Shown piece by piece: positions 33,097-43,797 of a stretch of DNA of 64,000 nt. Numbering within the stretch: position 1 is the first letter of the stretch; each line of letters begins with the position of its first letter. This DNA comes from Adiantum capillus-veneris (lineage: Eukaryota; Streptophyta; Polypodiopsida; Polypodiales; Pteridaceae). The stretch is taken from contig CM043944.1 in assembly GCA_014529385.2 (NCBI GenBank), positions 76,529,884 to 76,593,883 of the forward strand, written 5' to 3'. The notes under the pieces were generated by a model that saw only the letters and a list, made by a program, of their open reading frames with translations, made no database searches and had not been told where the DNA came from. Position numbers and translations under genes: made by a program.

Positions 33097-33110
33097 TGTG
33101 TGTGTGTGTG
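33059..33110 (+). repeat. (CT)n-(GT)n microsatellite, target of the 20-kb element
   Basis: A CT run to 33093 and a GT run from 33094 into the 5' LTR. The GT run resumes immediately after the 3' LTR at 53316. Confidence 0.9.
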
Positions 33111-33782
33111 TTAGAAGCTGGACACACTCCACGACAACTAACTACTAGGAAGGTTTTTATTTTTGTAATTATTCATTCATTGAGGAAAACCTGATTTTTT
33201 CACCTTGTAAATATTGGGACTTACAGAAGTTTCCAGATTGTACCCCAGTTTTGATAGTTAGATTGAGTAGTTGGTTGATTTTGGAACTTTAGGGTTTGAG
33301 AATTGTAAGGTATATATACCACTTTTTGACCTTAATGAAAGACCTTTTGTCATTTTTAAAAAGAAGTTTTGAAGTCTGTGAGTGAGCGTACTGTGTACAA
33401 GAGAGAGTGTGAGCTTCATCTTGACGCTACGTGTGCACCGGTGGTCGAAATTGAGTGCGGAGAAGTGCAGCGTGTTGCCCCCGACGAGAGCTACACGCCA
33501 ATACCTACATTGCGCGCGTACGGTTCGGTTCTGCAAGCTCCTTCTACGAGCTTCATCGGGTGATTGGGTGAGCATACGTTGTCCGATTTTGCATTGCAGC
33601 ATATCCACGCGTTCACATTGAGTAGAACTACACATTAGGTACTTTAGATTTCAAAAACGAAGACCTGCAAATTTTGGCCAGACATCCTATGTGATTTTTC
33701 ACCGGGTGTTTTTCCTTAGTTGACATTTATGTGAGGTGAGTTCTCGCTGTGCTGACGTCCGTCGCGACGTATCCGTCCAACC
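33109..33782 (+). repeat. 5' LTR of the 20-kb element
   Basis: It starts TGTTAGAAGCTGGACAC and ends GTCCAAC(C). It matches the 3' LTR at about 93-95% but lacks about 250 bp present there between the GGTGTTTT and CCTTAG(T/C)TGACATTTATG blocks. A TATATATACC stretch near 33312 may be the TATA region. Confidence 0.9.
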
Positions 33783-33804
33783 TTGGCACCGTTTGCCGGG
33801 GAGG
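33783..33804 (+). promoter_or_regulatory. Primer binding site, tRNA-Asp type
   Basis: TTGGCACCGTTTGCCGGGG lies directly after the LTR. It matches the Athila-type tRNA-Asp site (TGGCGCCGTTGCCGGGGA) except for one substitution and one inserted T. Confidence 0.7.
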
Positions 33805-34331
33805 AAAACCTTAGGTAGGTGATCGAGACTAATCCTTGAAGATTGGGATTTTTGGCTTGCCAAGAGTCTCGTTTTACATTTAAATAGGATCAGAGGGTGG
33901 AGGACTCTCTAGGTCTTAGAGGGAGTCTAGGAAGCGTGTGTCTGGCCTAGATCCTTCGACTTAGGTAGATTAAGTAGACTAAGATAGTTTTAGGTAGTAG
34001 TTGAGTTCTTAAGTAGGAATTGGAGTAGTAGAAGCGGTGAGAGGAGAGCTTGAGAGTCCGGAGAGGCCAGAAAGCAACCAAAACACCATTATCACCATTT
34101 CGCATGATAAGTAGGAGTAGAGTAAGTAGGGCATCATGATTCAGGATCTAGAGCACTTCATGCATGTATACTTGCTTGGTAAAGTCATCACAAGTTTGTA
34201 AAAGACGCAAAAAGACGCAAAAGTGTGTTTGAAAGCCTAAGAGAAATCCAAAAGTTACTGTGAGTGTTTCTGATAGAGCTACAGAGCATCAGGAGCATTT
34301 CTGTCAGGAAAAAAATTAATTTCAAGCCAGG

Positions 34332-35200
34332 AGACATCCTACGCGTAGGATGTCTACAAGCTAATCTGGTGGGAATTTTGGGATTTGGAGTTGACCTGTG
34401 TGTTTAGAAGGTGGGGTTTACCCTAATTTCAAATGGAAAGTGGAAATTTGACCATATCTTGACAGGATAAGGCCAGATAGACTGAAATTGCCAGACATCC
34501 TATCCAAATTGTGCCAAAATATTATTTTGACACCAAAACCATAAGATGGCTGCATGAGCATGTCTTGCATGATATATTGAGTGACTGAGAGGGGTTTCAC
34601 CTCATTTGGGTGAGAAAATTGGGTTCAAAGCAGACTTTAACACTTTTGACTGAAAAAGGAAGAACAGCTAAAATTGGGGACTTTTGAAATCCAAACTAAA
34701 ATCTAAGCATACCACTGGGTTACTGACATCAAGGGGAAGCTTTGGGTCAAGTCTGGGGTCAAACAGGCCAAAAAGACATCCTACGCGTAGGATGTCTTCT
34801 GTGTGATTTTGGACTCCAAACCAAATTTTGAGTATACCAAAGTGATCAGCAACTCAAGGGGAGCTTGTGCTTTGAGTTTGAAGCCATTATGATGAAAAAG
34901 ACATCCTATGCGTAGGATGTCTAAAGCAATAAATTGAAGCCAGACATTGACAGTGGGCATAGCAAGGTGTTGTATAGCCTAAGGCAAGCCTCCTGATCAA
35001 TTTTGGTCCATATTGAAGTTGATTAGACTAATCAAGATCATCACAACAGGCTATCGGAACAGATTTCTGACTCATTGACCAGCTTATAGGTATCCAAATC
35101 AAAAGGTAAAAACAGCTGTAGACTCAGCACATCAAGGGGAAACCATAGTGCAAAAATCCAGGCAAAACAAAGCAGGAGACATCCTACGTGTAGGATGTCT
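34332..35200 (+). repeat. Four copies of a 24-bp palindrome in the leader
   Basis: AGACATCCTACG followed by its exact inverse complement occurs at 34332-34355 and 34774-34797, with single changes at 34899-34922 (ATGCGT centre) and 35177-35200 (ACGTGT centre). The distances 34332 to 34899 (567) and 34899 to 35177 (278) are multiples of about 284; the copy at 34774 is extra. A half-site is at about 34492, and one half-site lies in each LTR (33680, 52954). The flanking text between copies is degenerate tandem repeat. Confidence 0.95.
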
Positions 35201-36630
35201 ATTGGGGCCTACTGAAGAGAAAATTTGACTGGCCCATTTTTTGGGCCCATCGTAAGATTCTTGGTTGGTTCTTTCCCTGACTAGTAGTGTCATGATGATT
35301 TTTCTATCCTGGATGGTAAATTTCCGATAGTGTGATGGTACATTCATGTTTCCCTTTTCTGACTCTCCTTTACCATCACTATCTTCTTCAATAGTCCATA
35401 TCTCACGTTGTCAGGAGTTTTTTGGAGCAAGGGATTGCGCATATATACATACACATGCATGGTGCATCGAATAAAGGATTGCCTATTTTCCATAGCCAGG
35501 TGGTTACGTGGGGCCCACATGTGTACATGTAGGACAACATGTACATCGTGCATCGATTTTCATCGTTACCTGTACCAGTGTGTTTTTTCTACAATAAGGA
35601 GGAGTTGGTAGTGCGTAAAACTTCTCGAGGAAGCTATCCGCGGGCGGACGACATGAGGTAAGCAGGTGCGTCAGATGGCATCTAGTGGTGTCAGGAGGTC
35701 GAACGGGGTCAATACTTGCACGTGGATAAGTATAGACACGACGTGGGTGTTTTCTTGTGCTAATTATGTAGAAATGTCATCATGAGGACCATCTTTTGAG
35801 TCCACTCCACGTGGTGGCGGGATGCATTATTGGAAAAAGCTGAGTGCCAGGTGTGTGTATGGATGCAGCAGGGTGACAACTATGCACTGCGAGGTCAGTT
35901 TTTGGCATGTTCGGGGTCCGTTTGAGGTCATCTAAAAGGCCAAGAGTGCCCAACTAATAAAGCTAAGTGTGGGAACTAAAAAACTAGAGAGATGACCAGA
36001 AAAAACGTGGAGAAGAGAGGAGGAACAGTCGCAGGTGTGTTTTTGGGGTTTTTGGAGCCTGTTTTGGCCGTAAACTGCTCATCCGAGGTCGGATTTGAGC
36101 ACTTTGACATTGAAGACTGGGGTTTTGGGCCATTCCGGACGCTATGGCGCTGTCCATTTTTCCAAATTCCTCACTCTTTTTGTGCTGTTTTTGCTGTGTA
36201 AGTTTCTCCTATGAGCGAAGCTTCTGCTCTAATTTGTGATTGTATCTGGCAAGTTTTACCTATATTGTGTGAGCTATTTGCCCCATTGGTGTTGGCTCAA
36301 GCTCTATTGTATCTAAACGTCAGAAATTCTCCTCTTTTGAGCTGATTTTTTTGGGTGTGTGTGTGTGTCTCTCTCTCTGTGTGGAGTGGGCAAATGGGTA
36401 GTCTCTCTCCTCTCACTCCATCAGTGTGTTCCTTGTCTCGGCCAGGTGGGTTGTGTAAGCTGAGTGGTGCCCTATAGTGTGTGTGTGTATCTTCCCAAGA
36501 GTGTGTGTCAGGTCATTATAGAGGCGTTCTGTGTGTTTCCATCCCGCTCACAATGTAAAGACCGTTTCAGTTCTTGGTATTTCTGTTTACGCTCCAGTTT
36601 GGCCCACTCTTGGTTTTTTGTTGTTTCTTT
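35201..36630. other. Non-coding leader sequence
   Basis: Between the palindromes and the inverted gag-protease block I see no protein domain. A GT/CT-rich stretch is at about 36355-36380. Confidence 0.5.
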
Positions 36631-36633
36631 TTT

Positions 36634-37647
36634 TTATTTTTGAGATTTTTGTGATTTTGTTTCTGTTTTAGCTTTTCGTTCCTGTTTTATTTCCTCTCGC
36701 GTTCTTTCCCTTCGATCTGTTGAGAATCTTCCTGATATGTGATCTTTTACACAATCTTCTGCTTTTACAAGCATCAAATAGTGAGTTTTACCTTTTATCC
36801 TGGGCATCAAGTTCTCTCTCGCTTTGTTTCCTGCTCGTTTCCTCCTATAGCGTTCCTGGCCTCTAGGGTGTTGATTAGCAAAATCATAAAACTTGATATT
36901 CTCGGTTTCCCTTCCACGCTCACTTGAGGTGTTTGAACACTCATTATCTGCATCATCATTTACTTCCAGATATTCAGAGGAGTTATAAAAGTCCTCTTGT
37001 TCTGGTGGTTCTATCGTCTCATCTTCTCCTGGTATAATGCTTACCATGTAGTAGGGTAGCACATCATAGCCATCCTTATCGCAAAATTTTGTTGTTGGAC
37101 TATCTGTAATGGTACAGACATCCAATGTTGCTAGTATGTGTTCCCATTCTAGAGGTTCCAAGGCATCTTCAGGGAAGGGTTCCGGAATATACTCCTTGTG
37201 CTCAATTGCTCTCTCTAAGATGCATTCCTCTCTTCTTAAGCTTCCACAATGTGAAGCTTCGCACATCCATAGCTCTTTTTGTTGCCCCAACCATGTTGGG
37301 AGTTCCGATCCTGCTACTGTAGATGAATCAAACTCTTTCACAGGTGTTTGGTTCACATCTTTGTAACTATGTTCTTTCAGGTGTATTTTAGTTGTTGTCT
37401 CTCCATGTCTGAGGTATATGTGGTCGTAACCCCAATCTTGGACCATCTTCAATTGTCGCATGAATGGTCTTCCCAAGATGATCTCATAATTGTTTTTTTT
37501 GTCGAAATCGACTATCGCAAAGGTATGCTTATACTCGATTCCGCACGAAGTGACAATCACTTTTTCTAAGAGTCCTAGAGGTTCTCCATGAACCCATCTG
37601 CCAATTGCAATTTCATTCTGGTAGCCCTCAAAGATGGTTTTCCCCAT
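36634..37647 (-). pseudogene. gypsy protease C-terminal half and linker (minus strand)
   Basis: It continues the protease of the next feature in a shifted frame: GKTIFEGYQNEIAIGRW, VIVTSCGIEYKHTFAIVDF, then NNYEIILGRPFMRQLKMVQD, the second conserved retropepsin motif (ILGRPF). After it comes a long acidic and then basic linker (EPPEQEDFYNSSEYLE, RRERTREEIKQERKAK) ending at 36634. No RT follows on this strand; RT is found on the plus strand beyond 41.9 kb. Confidence 0.7.
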
Positions 37648-38357
37648 TTTTTCCAGATTTCCTTGGTGGCAATAGCAACTCCCGCTCCACTGTCAAGAAT
37701 AGCTTTGGACACTACTCCTTGGAATTCTATTGGTAGCGTGGTGTTTCCATCTTCTCCCTCGCAATACTCTCCAACCTTGTTTAATGGTACTGGCCTAGTG
37801 TTTAATTGAGGACTGTCCAACTCTCTGATCCCTTCCTGTAGCCTCAAGGTGGGGTCTTTTACTCGAAATTTTTCTAGGCATTTACCTACTGTGGTCCACA
37901 TGTTTGATCGTAACCTTAAGAGTTCTACTAATGTGATTGTGCATGCCACCGGGGTGGACAATAACTCAATCAATCCTTGTGAATCCATCACTTTTTTAGA
38001 AGAAAGTATTTGAGATGGGATTGCTCTCACTTCTGACTTGGCTTCATACTCTCCTAGGTAAGAGGGTAAAGTTCTCAGCGAGCCTGGTTGGCTGTGCCCT
38101 GAACTAATTGATTCTTGGTCTCCCCCTTGTGAATGTATCTCAAAGTTCATTTGTGACTTTGCTTCAAATTCTTCAATAGGAGGTAAGGCTACATTCTTTT
38201 CTTTTTTCGTTCTATTCATGTGGTTACTCATCCTATTAGCCTCGTTGGCCTCACGGATTTGCTTCCACATATCATCTAGACCGTTACAATCCTTACCCAT
38301 TTCTGCCAATGTTTTAGGCTGGAACCCGTCACTTGCCTCATCTGTTGTATTTGGCAC
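37575..38357 (-). pseudogene. gypsy gag C-terminus and protease active site (minus strand)
   Basis: The tail holds KAILDSGAGVAIATKEIW with the retropepsin D-S-G triad (Asp codon at 37692-37694), then ATRMKLQLADG. Before it lies a variable region rich in Glu and Ser, plus LLRLRSNMWTTVGKCLE, the spacer common before the protease in these elements. The frame then shifts into 37647-36634 by one base near 37600. Confidence 0.75.
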
Positions 38358-38646
38358 TATGATAGGCTCTCCTCTGGACTCATAGGCATTAGTGAGTCTT
38401 TACTTTGTTTCTACATGTTTTTCTAAAGTTGGTTGGATAGGGGTTGGAGCTGGTGCCTCATGCCAATTTGCAGGTTTACCCAGCGGGTCTTCCATCAATG
38501 ATTGAGCTGTTTCGATCATCTTTTTACACATTTCCAACCTCTGTTTTTCTATTTTTGCATATGGATAGTCATCCACCTTTGCTCCTGGGTTTGGTTCTTT
38601 CTGAGTCTAGCTTCATAAGCTTTTAGAAGCGCATCCAACTGCTCAT

Positions 38647-39261
38647 TTACCTTGTCAGCCCTAGTACAGATCCTCCTGATCCTGCACTTTTGGGCTCTGC
38701 TATTTCCTTGGGTGCTATGGTTTCCGTGGTGTGTGAGCTTAAGCTAGCTAGATCCTCTAACCGCTCTAATCTATCCTTTGTATGTTTCAACTCCTCGGAT
38801 AGAGCTATTTGCTCTCGTTCCTTCCTGGCTTTCATACGCGCCTTTCTAGCTTTCCAAGTGCTTCTCTGATCTTTCGTTTCTGAACTTTGGGCATTGGTTT
38901 TTGGCTCTTCAACTATGGGTTGGTTCGTCATTCTTTGAGCTTGGGCTCGTGTTACTGCCTGAATAGGTATGATTGTTTCATTTTCCGACCCTCCACTGGA
39001 AGGTACTATTTCTCGCATGTTCAAGGTGGTTTTTTCTCCTTTGCTCGGGTTTTTAGGGAAATCGGGAATCAAATGAGTAACTCCACACTCAATGCAATAT
39101 GCGTTGACTCTAATGATTTCATCATGAGGACTGTCTCTCAGCCAATGGTCTCCACCACACTTGTAGCAGGGTCCCTTGGGTTGTTGAGGTGCTCCTTGAG
39201 CTCCTCTTTGTTGGTATGCATGTCTCTGTCCGCCCATGTCTCCATTGGCTATGAACAACAA
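38647..39261 (-). pseudogene. gag nucleocapsid region with two damaged zinc knuckles (minus strand)
   Basis: It has CYKCGGDHWLRDSP and then YCIECGVTHLIPDFP. Both show the C..C...H spacing of a CCHC knuckle, but the fourth Cys is replaced (Ser/Pro and Phe). Downstream is a basic coiled-coil segment (KARKARMKARKEREQIALSE, then LKHTKDRLERLEDLASL). Loss of both terminal Cys residues in parallel may be mutation or an unusual knuckle type. Confidence 0.6.
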
Positions 39262-39277
39262 TGTTCGTTCATCTAAG

Positions 39278-40033
39278 CTATATCTTCCTTCTCCTCCTGC
39301 TTGTGCAGTAGTTGGTTGGTCCTGTATTTCCTATCATGCTCCATGGTTCTGGTGTCGAGGGTTCTTCCGGTGGATAATAGATATGGTTTTCCGCATATCC
39401 ATTGGGATCTTCATAATATGCATGCATAGGTACCAAATCCTTATCCTCTGATTCGGTTACGGTTGGTGTGTATCGTATACCAACTGGTCGTAATCCTGGT
39501 AGGGGTGGTTTTTGCCTAAACACAGGTTGTGGTCTTTCTACACCTACAGGTCCTGGTAGGTTGCCTGCTTGATATCTAGGCATAGGTGGAACTTGAGGAG
39601 AACCTACCGGAGCTTGGGGAGCATAAGGTCTCTCTCTCACATACCCCTTGTTATAATAACATTCCTCGGTCCCATGGTTTGTCCATTTTTGTTCAATAGC
39701 ACACCACTTGGGCTGTTTAGCCTGGGGTTTGGCGTACAAGTTAATCTTTTTTAGCACTTCATCTACAAGTTGCTCCTGGTTTACAACTACTTCTCCTTTC
39801 AGTGATGTCTTAGAAGACTTGCTTCCACTTTGTTGTGAAGATGAATCCTCATCGAGGTCCTTGAACTCCCCCTCTTTGTAGATCGCACAATTGTCCACAA
39901 GGTAAAGAGCCTCCTTGGTCAACTCATTCAACGTCGTGCTTCTTTTCATATGTAAGTCTTTCTGGAGATCTGCATTCCTTAGTCCTTGGATGAATATCAG
40001 CATCAGTCTGGACTGAGTTGGCAGTTCTTCCAC
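39278..40033 (-). pseudogene. gag middle region (minus strand)
   Basis: LMLIFIQGLRNADLQKDLHM, then LNELTKEALYLVDN, matches the C-terminal half of the retrotransposon gag domain. A Pro-rich linker follows (PMPRYQAGNLPGPVGV). It is separated from the preceding gag ORF by a short frameshift at about 40050. Confidence 0.65.
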
Positions 40034-40075
40034 CGGACAGAACTTAACATATCTTTTTAGTCTTAGGGCTACCTT

Positions 40076-41302
40076 TCATAAAGATTCTCCATCTTTCTGT
40101 TTGAATTTATGGATTTGTGACACGGTATTATGAGCTATCCCCCTTTGTGAGAATTCCTCGATAAATTCATCAAACAATTCCTCCATAGACTCAAAGTATC
40201 TACGCTCTACAGAGTCAAACCAAGTGGCAGCATCATCCTCTAGGGTTAGTCCGAACCCTGCAAATTGGGTAGGAAAGTCTAACACCTCTTCGTCTTTAAT
40301 TACACGCACAAAGGCTGCTACATGATCTCTTGGGTCTCTGCTTCCTGTGTATTTCTTGTTTACCCATTTTTGCACCTGAGAAGGTCTAATTCTCCGATGG
40401 TCTACAAACCTCATCATTGGATCTCCACATCCTAATCGATATACCTCCTCAGGTCTTCTGTAATAGGCTGGTTCCTCTCGCAGTGGTGCTCCTAAGCCAT
40501 AATTTCTAATAGTTCTCGCCAGAGATGGTTCATCTCTTCGAACTCGTTCTATGGGTGGCCCTCCAAGCTCTGTTGACCCTTGAGTCTTTGGCTTACTCTC
40601 TCCTTGATACCTTGAATAGAGTGGTGGTTCTTGCAGATCTCTCGATCCTCGTGTGGCATGATGAACATCTCGGTTTTCGTCTTGTTCCAATGTTGCACTT
40701 TGTCGAAGCCATGCCTGCAATGATGGCTGGTTTGCTGGTGGGTTTTGGTTGTTGAATGCTTGCGGTCGGGTGGAATGCGAGGTAGCGTCATACTCATCTG
40801 AAAAGGGATTTGTCGACTTACTTGGGGTGTAGGTGGCTCTTGGCACTTCTTTAGAGGCATATGCTGATGCTCCTTGACTGGTTGCCCTTTCTACCTCCTC
40901 TGGGAGAATACGTTGGTATTCTCGCCCGTATCTATCAACAAAAACTATACCCTTCCCCATGGCAGTTTCATAAGAGAATAAGTAAAGAACCTTGTCTTTG
41001 CTTAATTCGTTTACGTATGGTTCTTTGCTGCGAAAGTGAGCGACTATGCCCTCACTCTCATGCTTGTAGATTCCCACGTTCTCATTATAAGTTGGAACCC
41101 TGGTTGTTTTCTTATCATACATAAAAATAGCTCCGGGCCGATCAATGTTTGGTGGCGGTTCTTGAGCTTCTGAAACCATTTTCCCTTTCGCCACATTATC
41201 TCCATATCTGTTGTAATCTTCAGGGTTACTAACTATCAGATAGTGGTTCCCCTTTTCGTCTCGGAATCTATCTCCATCATCATAGACTCGAATTATCTCC
41301 AA
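40076..41302 (-). pseudogene. gag: gag N-terminus and capsid domain (minus strand)
   Basis: The first ~140 residues are a distinct leader (RFRDEKGNHYLIVSNPEDYN, VFVDRYGREYQRILPEE) that I do not recognise. Residues about 300-408 read YTGSRDPRDHVAAFVRVI, FGLTLEDDAATWFDSV, SMEELFDEFIEEFSQRG and IHKFKQKDGESL. These are the conserved gypsy gag signatures (DP..H...F, L...A..WF, F......F...F, L.Q...ES). The product would be the capsid protein. Confidence 0.75.
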
Positions 41303-41418
41303 TCTCTGCGTTGGCCTCTCTTTGATACAAATGCACTTGCGTCCTCGAGAGTCAGAATAGACTAGGGCTCCCCTCGAGTTTGTTCCCTATAAGAAGATCA
41401 CAGTGAGTTTGGAATCAT

Positions 41419-41658
41419 TCAAAGGATTTTGGGAGGTGCTTCCTCCTGGCATTGGTCCGTCGTATGTGAAACCTCCTGGCTACCCATCATGAAGAAAGAT
41501 TTTTCTGACAAAGTGTCAGTATCACTACCTTCCTCAATAATCGGTGTTAGTGGATCTAGCCTTGCCTGAGTTACACTCTCCTCGGTGGACACTAAGCTGC
41601 CTTGGTCACCTGCCACCTTCTGGTCTCTAACAATGTATCTTCTTGATCTCAAATTCAT
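41419..41658 (-). pseudogene. Short ORF upstream of gag (minus strand)
   Basis: Frame MNLRSRRYIVRDQKVAGDQG, then LTPIIEEGSDTDTLSEKSFF, ends at 41419. It looks like the acidic start of the gag polyprotein, split from it by a stop and frameshift. The ATG at 41658 is the only Met near the start. Confidence 0.4.
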
Positions 41659-41664
41659 CAAACT

Positions 41665-41892
41665 TATCAATGCAATTTATCACGAATCCAACCACTCACC
41701 TGGCAAAGGATCAGTCTCCGCACAACTTCTTGCTTTGTTGCTGAATATACCTGTACACAAGCGTTTAATTTCGACAATTGAATCAAAGCATTTATCTGCT
41801 AGAGGTTATCTTAGTAATGATTGGTATAACTGGAGAGTTAATCTCAACCACTACTGTATTTTATACACTACTGATGTTCTGGATTAGGTCTG
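41665..41892 (+). other. Plus-strand ORF at the junction of the opposed blocks
   Basis: A 75-codon frame reads LINAIYHESNHSPGKGSVSA, LLNIPVHKRLISTIESKHLS and RGYLSNDWYNWRVNLNHYC before a stop at 41886-41888. It lies exactly between the minus-strand gag start and the plus-strand RT lead-in. Unrecognised; possibly foreign filler at a rearrangement junction. Confidence 0.3.
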
Positions 41893-41929
41893 CTAATTTG
41901 AAACTGTACTTCCCTCAGATGTTGGTCAA

Positions 41930-43128
41930 TTTACGCGAAAAAGTCTGAATTCAGTCTTTGCTCCATCAAATGGACAAACGAGGTCCAAATTCACTTCTAA
42001 CAGAAGTTCTAGAACCCTTAAGCCAAATGGAATCTCACTGTCTAAGCCCAAAAGGATAGACCTTGCAGAACCAAGTGAAAAGCCTCAGCCGGTCTATATA
42101 GCAAACACTTTAGAGCCTGAAGAAGAAGAACGGCTAACACAACTTCTCAAGAAGTATAAAGATATGTTGCTTGGTCCTATAAGGACCTCAAAGGAGTTGA
42201 TCCATCGATATGGCAACATACAATTCCTTTGAAATCAAATGCAAAACCTGGCAAACAACGTTCTTATACATACAATGACACATTTGCTAAACGAATCAAA
42301 TAAGAGATTGATAAACTGATGGAAGCTGAGTTCATCTATGAAATCGAACATACAGATTGGGTGTCACCCATTGTGGTAGTTCCCAAAAAGAATGGAAAAC
42401 TGCGAGTGTGTGTAAACCTCAAAAAGGTAAATGCAGCCACCATAAGGGATAATTATCCCTTGTCAATCACAGAACATGTACTTGAGCGAGTGGCCAGGAA
42501 ACGGGCTTATTCCTTTCTAGATGGGTTTTCAGGATACAACCAACTAGCAATAGCAAGGGAGGACCAACACAAAACAGCATTTGCCACAGAATGGGGAATT
42601 TATGCTTATCGAGTTATGCCTTTTGGCTTAACTAATGCCCCAGCTACCTTCCAAAGGTTAATGACGCACGCATTCAAGGAATACCTAAGAATATTCTTAG
42701 AAATTTACATGGATGATATGTGTGTACACTCTCTTCTACGAGAGGAACATATTGACCATTTGCAAAAGGTCTTTGAAAAATGCAGGACATATCGAATCTG
42801 TCTTAACCTGGAAAAGTGCATATTCATGGTTAAGCAAGGCCGCATCTTAGGACACATTGTCTGAAGAAATGGCATAACAACTGACCTAGACAAAGTCAAA
42901 GTCATTGTAGACCTACCCAGGCCTACTAATGCGAAACAAGTGCAATCCTTCATGGGACACTGCGGATATTATCGAAGATTCATATACATGTATGCGGTTA
43001 TCGCACAACCTTTGTATCGTTTGCTAGTCAATTTCGATTGGACCAAGGAGTGTAAAGCTTCATTCCAAATGCTCAACCTGGAGACGGAACAATGGATTTT
43101 CCAGTTTGTTATGCAAGCCGACAGTTAA
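41930..43128 (+). pseudogene. gypsy reverse transcriptase
   Basis: The lead-in EPEEEERLTQLLKKYKDM shifts frame near 42163 into WSYKDLKGVDPSIWQHTIPL and NAKPGKQRSYTYN, followed by one TAA at 42301-42303. The main block reads WVSPIVVVPKKNGKLRVCVN, RDNYPL, FLDGFSGYNQLAIA, DQHKTAFATEWG, RVMPFGLTNAPATFQRLM and the catalytic YMDDM (about 42709-42723). It ends with a TGA at 42862, GITTDLDKVKVIVDLPRP and FMGHCGYYRRFI. All RT motifs are present with the DD pair intact. Confidence 0.85.
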
Positions 43129-43568
43129 ACAGTGCGGAAAAGAACTACACAACCACCGAACGAGAAGGGTTAGGAATGATTTATGCTGTAAAGAAATTTC
43201 AGCATTATCTGCTCGCAAACAAATTTGTGTTCTTCACAGATCATCAAGCTCTTTTGTATCTGGTAAATAAACCATGCAATACAGGGAGAATTGTACGCTG
43301 GTTTATTATATTGCTAGAGTTTGAGTTCACAGTGGTGGTCAAAAAGGGTAAAACCCATCTACGAGCGGATCATCTTTCAAGGATACACAACGGGGAAGCC
43401 CCTGAAGGAGTCGATGATGACATACTAGATGCTTATCTTTTCAATATTGAAATGGTACCCAAATGGTCTCAGAAAATTGTTAGCATTCTTTCCTTTGGAA
43501 GTGGGTCTGATAATACGGACTACAGATCCAAACAACAAACAATTCGACAAACAAAAACTTCCACTTGA
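43092..43568 (+). pseudogene. gypsy RNase H, internally deleted
   Basis: MDFPVCYASRQLNSAEKNYT, TEREGLGMIYAVKKFQHYLL, FFTDHQALLYLVNKP and HLRADHLSRI are the C-terminal RNase H motifs (S..L...E..Y...E.E.LA, TDH..L, AD.LSR). The N-terminal part, with the first catalytic Asp (usually F.V.TDAS), is missing between about 43070 and 43095, so roughly 60-80 residues are deleted. Confidence 0.75.
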
Positions 43569-43797
43569 TAGCAGGACGGCTGTATCATCTAGAATCGGAC
43601 CAAATCCTACGATTATGTATAAATTCGGAAGAATTCGAGTGTTACCTTGAAGAAGCACATGTCCAGGATTGGCATTTCATTGTTCAACAGTGAAAACATA
43701 CCAGAGACTGAAACAATTAGAGGTTTATTGGCCTACTATGTATGCGGACACACATTCTTATGTTACCACTTGTACTATATGTAGTGCCAAATGACCA
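43556..43797 (+). pseudogene. Extra integrase-type H2C2 zinc-binding segment, frameshifted
   Basis: It reads LIAGRLYHLESDQILRLCI, EECYLEEAHVQDWHFIVQQ-like sequence and, after a frameshift near 43691, KTYQRLKQLEVYWPTMYADT and YVTTCTICSAK, then TGA. H..H, YWP and C..C spacing match the zinc-binding domain that precedes gypsy integrase. A complete second one follows in the next ORF, so this is a duplicate. Confidence 0.55.
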
